Positions 50,458-61,300 of a stretch of 64,000 bases of DNA are shown here, one piece after another; position 1 is the first letter of the stretch, and the number at the start of each line of letters is the position of its first letter. The DNA comes from Lachnospiraceae bacterium (GTDB lineage: Bacteria; Bacillota; Clostridia; Lachnospirales; Lachnospiraceae): positions 41,816 to 105,815 of the forward strand of contig JAAWOG010000002.1 of NCBI GenBank assembly GCA_022799355.1, written 5' to 3'. Under the pieces are notes generated by a model. That model saw only the letters and a program-made list of their open reading frames with translations. It was not told the origin of the DNA and did not search any database. Both the position numbers and the translations under genes were made by a program.

Positions 50458-51996
50458 ATGAAACATATAATGCGCCTTATCTGCGGCATGGGGGTTTATC
50501 TGTTCCTTTTTTGCTTTGTTGTTGTCTATTCCCTGTATGCCCCGGAGGGCTATATCCAGATCGCCACTCATAAGTATCTGTTTTTCAGAAAGCTTTGCCT
50601 GATCACGGCGGGGGTGATGATCCCGCTTATCATGTTATATTATATCATACCGCCCATTGGGAAAAGCTGGCGGAAGATGATTAGGCATATTTCGACAACG
50701 GATATTTATATGCTTCTTTTTTTGCTTATCAATATTATTTCTTTTCTCGGTACTAAGTTTCCGGAAGAAGCGCTCTGGGGGACCAGCGGCTGGTATATGG
50801 GGTTTGCCGTACATGTATTTTTTGTGGGAATTTATTTTTTTATCTCCAGGTTTTATGACGGCAGGATCGATGTGCTGCCTTTTCTTATGGCGGCAGCGTT
50901 TCTTATATTCTTATGGGGGCTTTTGAACCGGTTTTCGATCTATCCGATTGATATGCAGTATGAGAATGAACAGTTTATTTCCAGTATGGGGAATATTAAC
51001 TGGTTTTGCGGCTTCTGGTCGATATTTTTCGTGACAGGCGTGGTGGTGTATGTCCTGTGCGAAAAACGATGGATGCGGATTTATTCCGGTATTTTCAGTA
51101 TAACGGCGCTGGGACTTGGCGCGGTGGAGGGGAGTGATTCGGCGTTTCTCTCCATGGCGGTTGTTTTTTTCTTTCTCTTTTTCCTTTCTTTTCAAAAGAC
51201 GGAATATATGAAAAGATGGCTGGAACTGGGTATATTTTACTGCGCATCGTGTCAGGTAATGCGGGTGATTGTAAAGCTGGATAAAGAGAGCCTGAGTATG
51301 GATACCACTACCATGTGGATCATGTTGGGGAATCTGACATTGGTTGTGCTTATCATATTATGTGCTCTGCGGATTTTGGCAGGGAGAGGAGATAAACACT
51401 CAGAGGGAGAGTGGATTTGGAAATGGAAATGGTTAAGATATGCGGCGGCAGGGTTCGTCATCGGGGCAGCCATAATATATCTGATATTGCTTGTGCTCAA
51501 TACAAGGGCGCCGGGAAGTCTGGGGTTTTTGTCAAAGTATTCGATATTTTTATTTGACGGACACTGGGGAAGCGCCCGGGGAACCACCTGGCGTGACGGA
51601 TTTGCAATTTATCAGTCTTTCTCCTGGCGGGAGCGGCTTTTCGGGGCAGGGCAGGACTGTTTTGCCATATATGCTTATCAGGTTCCGGAATTATCTGCAA
51701 GACTTGTTGAGGAATGGCCCGGTTCGAGGCTGACAAATGCCCATAATGAATGCATCACATATCTGGTTAATATAGGAATTTTCGGGTTGCTTGCTTTTAT
51801 CGGCATTTTTTGGAGCAGCTTTAAACGGCTTCTGGAAAAAGCGAAAAAAGAACCTCTGTGTTATATGTATGCGGCGATTTTACTGTCCTATTTTATACAT
51901 AATCAGTTCAGCTTTTCACAGATATTGAGTACACCCTATATTTTTATGATGCTGGGGCTGGGGGAGAATCTGATGAGGAGAGAGGCGAAGTCATAA
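50458..51996 (+). CDS. O-antigen ligase/Wzy-like membrane protein, 512 aa
   Basis: This polytopic protein (about 12 helices) resembles WaaL/Wzy_C proteins that join or polymerise surface glycans. The marker segment is LTNAHNECITYLVNIGIFGLLAFIGIFWSSF, with the conserved His and Gly pattern at the end of a large loop; the loop itself holds RGTTWRDGFAIYQSFSWRERLFGAGQDCF. No glycosyltransferase or flippase genes adjoin it. The pilin-like operon begins 300 bases downstream on the same strand, so a role in pilin glycosylation is possible, as with PilO-type O-oligosaccharyltransferases, but that is inference. Confidence 0.8.
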   Translation: MKHIMRLICGMGVYLFLFCFVVVYSLYAPEGYIQIATHKYLFFRKLCLITAGVMIPLIMLYYIIPPIGKSWRKMIRHISTTDIYMLLFLLINIISFLGTKFPEEALWGTSGWYMGFAVHVFFVGIYFFISRFYDGRIDVLPFLMAAAFLIFLWGLLNRFSIYPIDMQYENEQFISSMGNINWFCGFWSIFFVTGVVVYVLCEKRWMRIYSGIFSITALGLGAVEGSDSAFLSMAVVFFFLFFLSFQKTEYMKRWLELGIFYCASCQVMRVIVKLDKESLSMDTTTMWIMLGNLTLVVLIILCALRILAGRGDKHSEGEWIWKWKWLRYAAAGFVIGAAIIYLILLVLNTRAPGSLGFLSKYSIFLFDGHWGSARGTTWRDGFAIYQSFSWRERLFGAGQDCFAIYAYQVPELSARLVEEWPGSRLTNAHNECITYLVNIGIFGLLAFIGIFWSSFKRLLEKAKKEPLCYMYAAILLSYFIHNQFSFSQILSTPYIFMMLGLGENLMRREAKS

Positions 51997-52038
51997 GAAT
52001 AAAGGAAGAAAAAGGCAAAGATAAAATGAGAAAAATAC

Positions 52039-52067
52039 TTGTCAATCTGCGGATATTCTGATAAAAT
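52039..52067 (+). promoter_or_regulatory. Promoter of the giant pseudopilin operon
   Basis: -35 TTGTCA, 17-base spacer, -10 TAAAAT. It lies about 240 bases before the giant gene start. The leader that follows contains an intrinsic terminator. Confidence 0.65.
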
Positions 52068-52117
52068 GTAGAAAATTTGCAGTAAGAGTTTTAGTTGGTT
52101 GGGTAATTAAATATGTG

Positions 52118-52161
52118 ATATCCCCTCAAAGTAAAATGATGCATTGGGGGGGTATTTTTTT
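52118..52161 (+). terminator. Intrinsic terminator in the leader of the giant pseudopilin gene
   Basis: ATATCCCCTCAA pairs with TTGGGGGGGTAT (12 bp, two G-U) around a 14-base loop and is followed by seven T. It lies about 50 bases after the promoter and 145 bases before the start codon. Without antitermination it would stop most transcripts, so it may be an attenuator. It may also simply end the O-antigen-ligase-like transcript. Confidence 0.75.
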
Positions 52162-52305
52162 ATTCCTTAAACTGACTGACTTTTTGCGGATTTTGCGCAA
52201 AAAGGGGCTAAATTTGCGCTGGTGCACCAAGTGTTTAGACTATGTGCTAATATATAAAAATATTATGTATATATCTAAAAATTTTCAAATAAAAGGTAAA
52301 ATCTG

Positions 52306-55300
52306 TTGAGGAAAATAGATAGAGAAAAGAAAGATGGATTTACATTAATAGAACTGATTGTCACCCTGGCGGTCAGCGCTCTGGTACTGTCCGTATCCGT
52401 GGCAGGTATTGTGGCATGGGTACACCATGCGGATTTTGTAAGAAACGAAAACTATGCGGAGACAATCTATTATGCGGCGCAGGCTGAGCTCACCAGATAC
52501 CGCAGCAACGGGCAGCTCGGAGAACTGGAAGAATATGTGATGAAAAACAATCAGGTGGTACCGGTGGAGGATATCGTGGTAACACCTGCCATCGACCGGG
52601 AAGCATATCAAAACAGACTGTACTATTTAAAAAAGGATGCGGGCAGCATCGATGAAGGAAATCCTCTGGGGGGGTTGCTGGCACCCTATATTTACGACGG
52701 CAGCATTATGGATGGTGTCGTATGTGTGGAATTTGATCCTGGTGACGGAACGGTATATTCGGTCAGCTACAGTGATGAAAATAATACGTTTACATATGAA
52801 AAAGCGCCGGGTGAGGAGGAGGAAAAGGAAGTATCTCTTCTGAACAGAGAACAGGATGTGCGCAAAAAAAATCGTGTGGGCTACTACAGTACCGATCTCT
52901 CCGAAGGAGCGCCGGATGCGGTGGGTAAGACCAGACTGGATAAGGTACAGCTGATCAATGAGGAGCAGCTTTATCTGAAATGGTCATTGCCTGAGAGATA
53001 TAAAAATATCAGGGGCTTTCTGACCTATACTCTGGAAATTTATGAGAAGGGAAAAGATGCGCCGGATTATATTTTTGCGGTAAAAGGGAGCAGGCTTAAG
53101 ACCAAAGATACGGAAGATATCCCGGAATATATCGTTGAATGTACGGAAGGAAAAACAGGAGAAGTTTATGCGTTTACGGCTTATATGGATGCGGATGGGG
53201 CGATGTATCTTGTACTGGATGCCATCGACTACGGTGCTGCGCCGGAAAAGATAGCGGCAGCCACCGAGCCTGGCACGGGAGAATGGCATTTTGACACATC
53301 CGGTCTTAAAAATTCCGCCAGCATTTTACAGCTTTTTCCGGAGCCGGAAGACATTTATATTCGGGTACAGGCGCAGGGGATGCCCTATAAAACCAGCGCC
53401 TGGAAGCAGAGCAATACATCCAATACCATGTTTGCCTCCATGAAAGAAGAGACAGGAACGGACTCTTATACTATCGAAAATGCGAGGCATCTGTATAATA
53501 TCCGCTATCGGGAAAAAGAGAGCGGTCTACTTGGCATGTCAAAAAACATATCTTACAGACAGAGCACCGATATCACCTGGCTGAAAACGGCTGAAAAACT
53601 GTATCACAGCATAGAGGAAGGCGCCGGAATGAAGCAGGCGCCCCTGCAGGCGGAAGATCTGTGTGTGCCCGGGGGATTTACGGAAAGTGTTCCCTGTTTT
53701 CTGCCTGTCCCTTCTCTGGGAGTGAACTCCATATTGGAAGTATCGGGATCACGGAAATATGAATTGAAAGATTTTGTATTGTATCAGGAAACACCCGGGA
53801 CGCAGGAGCCGGAAACAAACGAAAACGGACAAAGGGCGCAGGCGGTAAAACCGCTGGGACTGGTGGCGGAAAACCAGGGCAAAATACAGGGGCTTACCGT
53901 CAGCAATATTTATGTTGAGGGCGTCAGAAATGTGGGGGCGGTCTGCGGGATCAACAGCGGAAAAGGAAATTTAAATAAAATCTCCGTAACCGGCAGGGTA
54001 ATCGGAGAGGAAAATACGGGCGGTATTGTGGGATTGGATCAGGCCGGAGGAGCAGAGGGCTTTGGCGGCGATCCGGCTAAGGGCGTTTATACCGGTCTGA
54101 TTAATTATGCGGAAGTAAGCGGCAGCAGAGGTAAAACAGGAGGCATTATCGGAAGTGTTGCTGCGGATACGAAGGTATTCCTTTGTGAAAATTATGGTGC
54201 TGTAAAAGGGACGGAGAAATATACGGCTTATATCGGCGGGATCACCGGATATAACAGGGGTATAATTGAAGACTGCACCAGTGCGCCGAAGGATAAGCCA
54301 GTTATGAAAAACGGGGAACTGGACAAAGAGAGCCTTAAGGGTATCTTTGTGGGCGGCATCGCCGGCTATAACAACAAAGGAATCATTAAAAACAGCGGAA
54401 CGGAAAAAGAGAGTAAAGAGAAAAACGGCAGCGGAAAGGACGCTTATATCATAGGCTATCGCTATGTAGGCGGTATCGTGGGCTATAACAATGAAACGGT
54501 GGAGGGCGATGATAGCGGACTGGTATTTCTTTCCACGGCAAGAACCAACAAAGCGCAGGTAATCGGCTATGACTATGTGGGCGGTATCGTTGGGGCGAAT
54601 GCGCTGCTGGAAGGGGCGGAACTGGAGAGGGATGATATTCCGGATGCGGCGGAACTTGAGAGATGCAGTGTCAGAAAAGTATATTCGGAAAAGATGCTGG
54701 TAAAGAACTGGATCAATGAAGGGATCATTCATGCGGCAGGCTCTTATGCCGGCGGAATAGCGGGATATAATGCCGGTGTTCTGCAAAGCTGTACGACAAA
54801 GATCAATACTTCTTCCGGCGGCGGCTCATCGCTTCTTGCACAGGCTGTTCTGTACGGAAGTGAGGCTTCCTATGTGGGCGGTATTACCGGCTGTAATCTG
54901 GGCTGGATACATAATGAGAATACGGTGGACGGCGATGCGGTAATTCAGGTAAACAGCGTTGTGGCAGGTAAAAAGTATGTTGGCGGCATTGCGGGATATA
55001 ACGGGACGACAGTGGATGAGAGCGGCGTTTTGACGGATAAAAGCGGTATGATCCGCAACTATGCGCTGGCGGGAGGCTATATTTCCGGGGAATGCTTTGC
55101 GGGCGGCTATGTGGGGCTGAATACAACGGAAAAACTGTTGGGGGAGGAGGCACTTCTGCTCTCGAAACCCAACGAGGTAACTGCGGATTATTTTGCGGGC
55201 GGCGTAATGGGCGCTCTGATTCTGGTGCCGGGAAGCGACGTCAGAGTGAACTGCGGGACGGACAATTTCTTCGGAAAGGTGGAGGCGAAAAATGCTTTTG

Positions 55301-58300
55301 CCGGCGGCTATGTGGCATATACGCAGCTTCTGGCATCGGGCGGAAGTGATGCGGCGGATGCCAGAGCGGAGGCTTTGTATCAGGTGTTAGCCGAAGAAGA
55401 GATATCCGGGAATATTGATATAAACAGCGGCAGGCGGCAGGAGGCGCTGCAGACGCTGGCGGAAAAAGTGCTGGACGATGGAAGAAATACAAACAACGAC
55501 AGCGCCTTTCGGCTTAACTTTATCTATGGCGGGAATCAGGGAGAAAACCGTTTTGCATCGATCAAGGCACCCATATTTGCGGGCGGCATTATCGGTTTCA
55601 ACAGTTGGAATACAACGCTGAACCTGCAGGGGATCAGCAATAAAGTACAGGTAGAGGCGACGGAGAGTGTGGTTTATCCTTTTATCAGCAAAGAGCAGGG
55701 AGAAACTTTTTCCTTTGCGGGCGGCGTGATCGGGCTGGTTACGCCGAAGGCGACGGTTGATAACTGTAAGAATATCAACGGCGGCGGTGTGACCGGAAAA
55801 GGAACTTTTACGGGTGGTATCGCGGAGGTAAATCTGGGAGAGATCAGAAACTGCACGGCAGGTTCCATAGGCGGTCAGAGTAATTACGGCGGCATCGCGG
55901 GATTAAATACCAATGAAGGGCGGATTGCCGGTTGCACACTGGATGGCCAGATCAGCGGAGAAAGCTATCTGGGCGGTATTGTTGTGCGCAATGAGAGTAT
56001 TATTGAGGGCTGCACGGTAAAAAACAGTGCCGGAGCGGGCGAGAGTGCGGTGATCGGCAGCGGAGAGTATATCGGGGGTATTGCAGCGGTCAGCCGTCTG
56101 AAAAAAGTGGGAGATACGGAGGCGGTATACCCGAATCAGATCAAAGGCTGCCTGGTAGAGGCAAATATCGGCGCTCAGAATATGGGGCAATATGTAGGCG
56201 GACTGCTGGGAAAATATGAAGGCGGTGAACTCGGCGGAAGTTCTACCGGGGAACAGATTAAGATTTACGGAAACGATTATGTAGGCGGCATCGCCGGATC
56301 GGTGTGCAGCGAACTTCGGGGAGAGAAGGCGGAGCAGATCTCAAATCACGGGGAGGTCATTGCGGCAAATGCCGCGGGCGGTATCGCCGGTGATCTTTCG
56401 GAAAATGCTGCGATTATATATTGCGCCAACAGCGGGAAGGTAAGTTCCACCCAGGGGAAAGCGGGCGGTATTGTGCCCGAAGTGGGAGAGAGCAATGCGG
56501 TAAGGCAGTGTACAAACAGCGGAAACATTTCAGCCGTGCGGGAGATGGCGGGAGGCATCACGGCAGAAAATTACGGAAGAATAGAGGCATGTATAACGTC
56601 AGGCAATAACAGTGCCGCGCTTATCGTGGAAGGTGTAAATGCCGTAGGAGGTATTGCCGGGGATAACAGGAGTGAGATAGAGAACTGTACTCTGGCAGGG
56701 AATGTGACCGTCAGAAATGTAAATGACGGGGTAAAAGGCAGAGAGATTGGCGGGATAGCAGGCAGAAATGTAGGGCGGATCGTCAACAGAGACCGGGATT
56801 TTGCAGAGAAAACGGATAAAGGAATGCCTGAAATTATTTCCCGGGGGGACGGGAATTACCTTGGCGGTGTGGCAGGCATCAATATATCGGACGGAAAAGA
56901 TACCGGGATTATCGAGTCCGACGGGAAAAGATATGCGATGGCTTCCGTGGCGCTTGGCCAGGGGCAGAGCGGAACCGTGGGGGGCGTAGTCGGCGTAAAT
57001 GCCGGGACGGTTCGGAAGCTTGTCTTTTCGGGAAGCGTTGCCGGGACGGAGGGCAGCCAATATGGTACGGGAGGCATTGCCGGCAGAAATAATCTTCCGG
57101 AGGCGGACAGAGCAGGTGTGATTGAGGATTGTTTTCTGTCAGGGGGCAGTGTCAGCGCTTCGGGAGCGGCGGGATTCGGCGGATTTACGGAACGCTTTGC
57201 CGGCGTTTATGTGGGCGGTATCTGCGGCATCAATCCGGAAAAGGGAACGATCAAAGGCTGCGGGCTGAAAGACGGATCAAAGGTTTCCGGGAATAACGGA
57301 TATGTAGGCGGAATCACCGGGTATAATTTTGGGGAATTGATTGATAATGTTTCGGATGCGGCGAGCACGGCAACTGTTTTCAATAGTGGGGGCAGTTGTG
57401 TTATGGGAGGCATAGCCGGGTATAATGGTGCGGACGGCAGACTGGAGAATTGTGCAACGGGTAAGTGGACTGTGAATAACCGGATGACGGGCGGCGCGGA
57501 AAAATTCCCGACCGGCGGCGTAATCGGCTGCAACCAGTCGGTCAATGATCAGAAAGGGCTGATCAACCGTGCGGCGGTGTCCGGGGACTGGATGACCGGG
57601 GGAATTATCGGGCTGCAGCAGACGGAACGGCGTGGCGGCTTTACGATAGAAGGCTGTGAAAATCATGGGGAGATTACCGGGAGAATCCGTACTGCCGGCG
57701 GCATTATTTCAGACTGGCGTTATCAGAACGGCAGAGTGCGGGAATGTATTAATTATGGAAAAATTTCTATTGAAGCAGGTGACGGCAGGAATGGCGCCGG
57801 CGGTATTATAGGGACCGGATGGTGGGGAGGAGAAGTTTCCATTACCATTGAAAGATGCGGTAATGAAGGAGAGATTTTTCATCACACGTCAGGAAACAAG
57901 GACCAGGGAAAAGCGGCAGGTATTTTTGGGGCTTATAACAGTAACAGCGCCCCGTTAACACTGACAATCATGGATTGTTATAATGCAGGCGTTATACAGA
58001 ATACGGGTGCAAATTCAAGTGCCGGCATTTTCGGAGGGAACGAAAGTGCGGGGACCATCCATGCAAGGATCGTTCGCTGCATTAACTATGGGAAGGGAAC
58101 AAACTCGGGCAAAACATTTGCAGGTATTGCATATAACAAGGCAAGCAATACGACATGGAAAATAGATCAGTGCCTGAATATCGGTGAGTGCAGTGATAAA
58201 CAAAATCCGATCATTCTGCCTGCCGGCACATGTACCGGTGAAAACTATTATTTTTCCAATCCCGCGACAGGCGCTTTTACGGCAACATCCAATCAGGCGC

Positions 58301-61300
58301 AACGGGTAGCAAGAAGGCAGGGAAACTCCTTTAAGGCAGAGAATTCTGCAAGGTTTGACACAACTACCCAGCGTTTATACTTTAGCGGGAATACCGACAA
58401 ATATCTACAGTTTCAAAATGTAACAGGATCTGCCGCAAGTATTGCGGATTTAAAAAAGAATTTCAGCGCGCCGAATCAGACATATGCGCTGCTGCTCTAC
58501 GGCAGGGATAATGTAACTAAACTGAACCCGCCCACATCGGTTGTACTGAGTGAAGAGGGAGGGATTTATACCGTAAGTTATGAGGCTGATCAGGATACGG
58601 CGTTTTGTACGGAATCTTATGAACTGGTAATTTACGGAGAGAAAGAAAACGGAGATAAGACAGAGCTTAAAAGAGAACAGATAACCGATACCAGTAAAAA
58701 TACATGGAAAATCAGTGAAGGGGAACTGTTTGGAGCGGATAAAATAAGTTATGTGGAAATATGGGCTGAAATGCAGGCAAAAACCAGTGCAAAAACCAGT
58801 AGTGGTACGAAGATTGCTGATTCTGATTGGAAAAAGTCCGATCCGCTTGCGATAAAGAGTAAACTTCCGATGCCTGAGATTTGTTTTGAGGTGGTTAAGG
58901 GAAATGATACGAATCGTCTTTCTGGTTACTGGGTGCTGAATAATGCGGGAGATTATGCTTCTTACAACAATTGGGAAGTTGTTATAGAGGGTGCCGGCAA
59001 CATCGGGGGAAATCTTCATGCCGGCAGGGTAAAGTCCGGGCTGTGTGATTACGGAACACAATATAAAACGATCACAGCATATGCATATACTCCCGACGGA
59101 AGCAGCAGAAGATCGGATGATTTTAACGAATTATTCAGACTGTTCAGTGAAAACGCAACGTTGAAAGCGGAACGTGTCAATAATGATAACGGTGAATTGA
59201 TCGGACTGAAAGCCGGAGAATTGAGCTATAAATTCCGCATGAGGCAGGCAAAGAGCAATTATGACCATATTACATACCGGGCAGATTTTCTGTTAAACGG
59301 AACGGAGATGGGCTATGGCATAGTGGAACTGCCTTTGGAGCAGGGGCAGGCGGATTGTACGATAGACCTCTCCGCACTGACACAGGATCAGATAAGGCAA
59401 ATCATAGACGGAATCAATAACGGTTCACCCAGGGTAGAGATCCGCTATTATCCGCTGGAACTTGATTCTGTTAAATATTATACGACAAACGCGGATGGAA
59501 CCATAAGTCGGACGGTTTTGGAAGCGGGAAACGGCGCTTTTCAAAACAGCCTGACATACTTTGACTTAAGCGGTCTAAAGGATAAATACCGGATGCATCC
59601 GGTGCCGGTGCCGGGAAGTACGATCGAAATGAACGATACTGACGGAACCATAACTTATAGGCTGCATTGGGATGCGGCGGCTGATATCGGAGGGAGTTAT
59701 AATGCCGCCCATTACCAAAATGCAAGATATAAGATCACGGTAACGGGAAAAGATACGCTGGCAAATACTCAGGTTGTACTGTACCAGCAAGAAGTGACTG
59801 CGGCGGGAGAGAGAGACAGAACCGTATTGCTGACAGAGGATAACTGGAAATATCAGGAACTCCTGTTGACGGTGGAACGGATTGGAAGTACGGGAAATCC
59901 GGGCTATATCGGGGCGGTATCGGAGAAGACATATCCGATACCAATGCGTCTGAATGCCGTGCCGAAACCTACGGCAAATCTGCCGGATCAAAATAACCTG
60001 ATCTATCAGGTGAACTGGCTGCCCTCCGTGGAGAAAGATGCGGCAAAAGGCTATCGGATTCTTATAAAAGGCAAAAATAAGGATGGGACGGCGATACCGG
60101 AAACATCGGTTGATGTGGACGGAGTGGATACGACGGGTATCGAGATAGATTTAACAAAATATCCTGTCCTTGATAATGCGGAGACAATAGAATTTTCGAT
60201 TGTTGTATTGAGCGGGGATTCCTCAAAATATCTGGATTCCAGACCAAGTCCGGGCGTTGTCTGCGAGATACCTGAGAGACTGCCTGAGCCGGAAGGGAAG
60301 AGGACGCTTCTGCTGGAAGGAACGGAGGTTGATGAGAATATTCCTTTAGAGACAGAAAAGTTTGCGCAGTTTGAACTGAAACAGACGGATCAAAATGCGT
60401 CTGCGGAGGATGCGGTCTATGAAGTGGAATATTTTATTACGGACGCGGATGAAATACCGGCGGACTGGGATAAAAAAACGGGAGCAATGCCGGAGCAGGA
60501 TGAGGAGAATGGAATTTATATCAGCACCGGTCCGGTCAGGATGACGGGTAATTTACAGGAGGCGTCTTATCTGCTGCAGGATTTGGATGCGGATCAGGCG
60601 GGCAGGAGGCTCTGGTTTAGAATCCGGGGCGTCTCCAATAATAAGGTCAGCTCGATCTGGACGGTATGGGAGAGCCTGAAACTGCCGAAGGCAACGCTGA
60701 AAACGGTAGAAATGGAAGAACAGGCGGCGGAAAACAAGTGGTCCTATACCATAACGCAGAACGGAGTAACTTCCGGAGACAGCCATGAAGTGTCCATCAA
60801 TCAGCCGAAGCTGCGGTTTGGTATTGTGGACTTTGCGGCAGGCTATGAGGTTCGGCTGAAAGAGGCTGACAGAACGGTGGAAAAAGAGGACGGAACACAG
60901 GAAGTTATAACGGGAGGAGAGCATGCTTATACCCTGCATGAAAATCCGGATGCGGATGATGACATGCCGCTGGTTCTGATGGAGGGCTCTTCAACGCTGA
61001 CGCCTGAAGCAATCGATACGGATGCTGATATAACGACTTATGCCTTCGCCCTGTATGATATCGGGCACACGTTCCGGGTGGAAAGCAGCGGAACAACGTA
61101 TATCTATGAAATTACAACAACGGCGAAGCTGTTTTACAGTGTAAAAGACGGAGAGGTTCAGGAAATCTGGCTGGAACTGCCGGAAGGAATGTGTCTTGAC
61201 AGTGAGGGCAATGAGATCGGAAACAGGGAGTTTGTGGCTACCGCAGCGGTGGATGTTACGGTAATACCGCCGGTGGCGCCGGATGATGATCCGGATGATC

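Noticed and set aside
51997-52305. Possible c-di-GMP riboswitch ahead of the pilin operon
   Set aside because: Such riboswitches precede pilus genes in some Clostridia, but no conserved GEMM or class II core could be read here. Only a promoter and a simple terminator hairpin are visible.
52115-52309. 64-residue plus-strand ORF in the leader of the giant gene
   Set aside because: It runs across the terminator hairpin and its start (an ATA-type context with no ribosome site) is unconvincing. Its translation has no recognisable motif.
58450-59061. 203-residue minus-strand ORF inside the giant gene, and other long antisense ORFs such as 53971-54786 and 26076-26837
   Set aside because: They lie within genes with clear protein-level signatures; the antisense frames stay open because of biased codon use in the sense strand.
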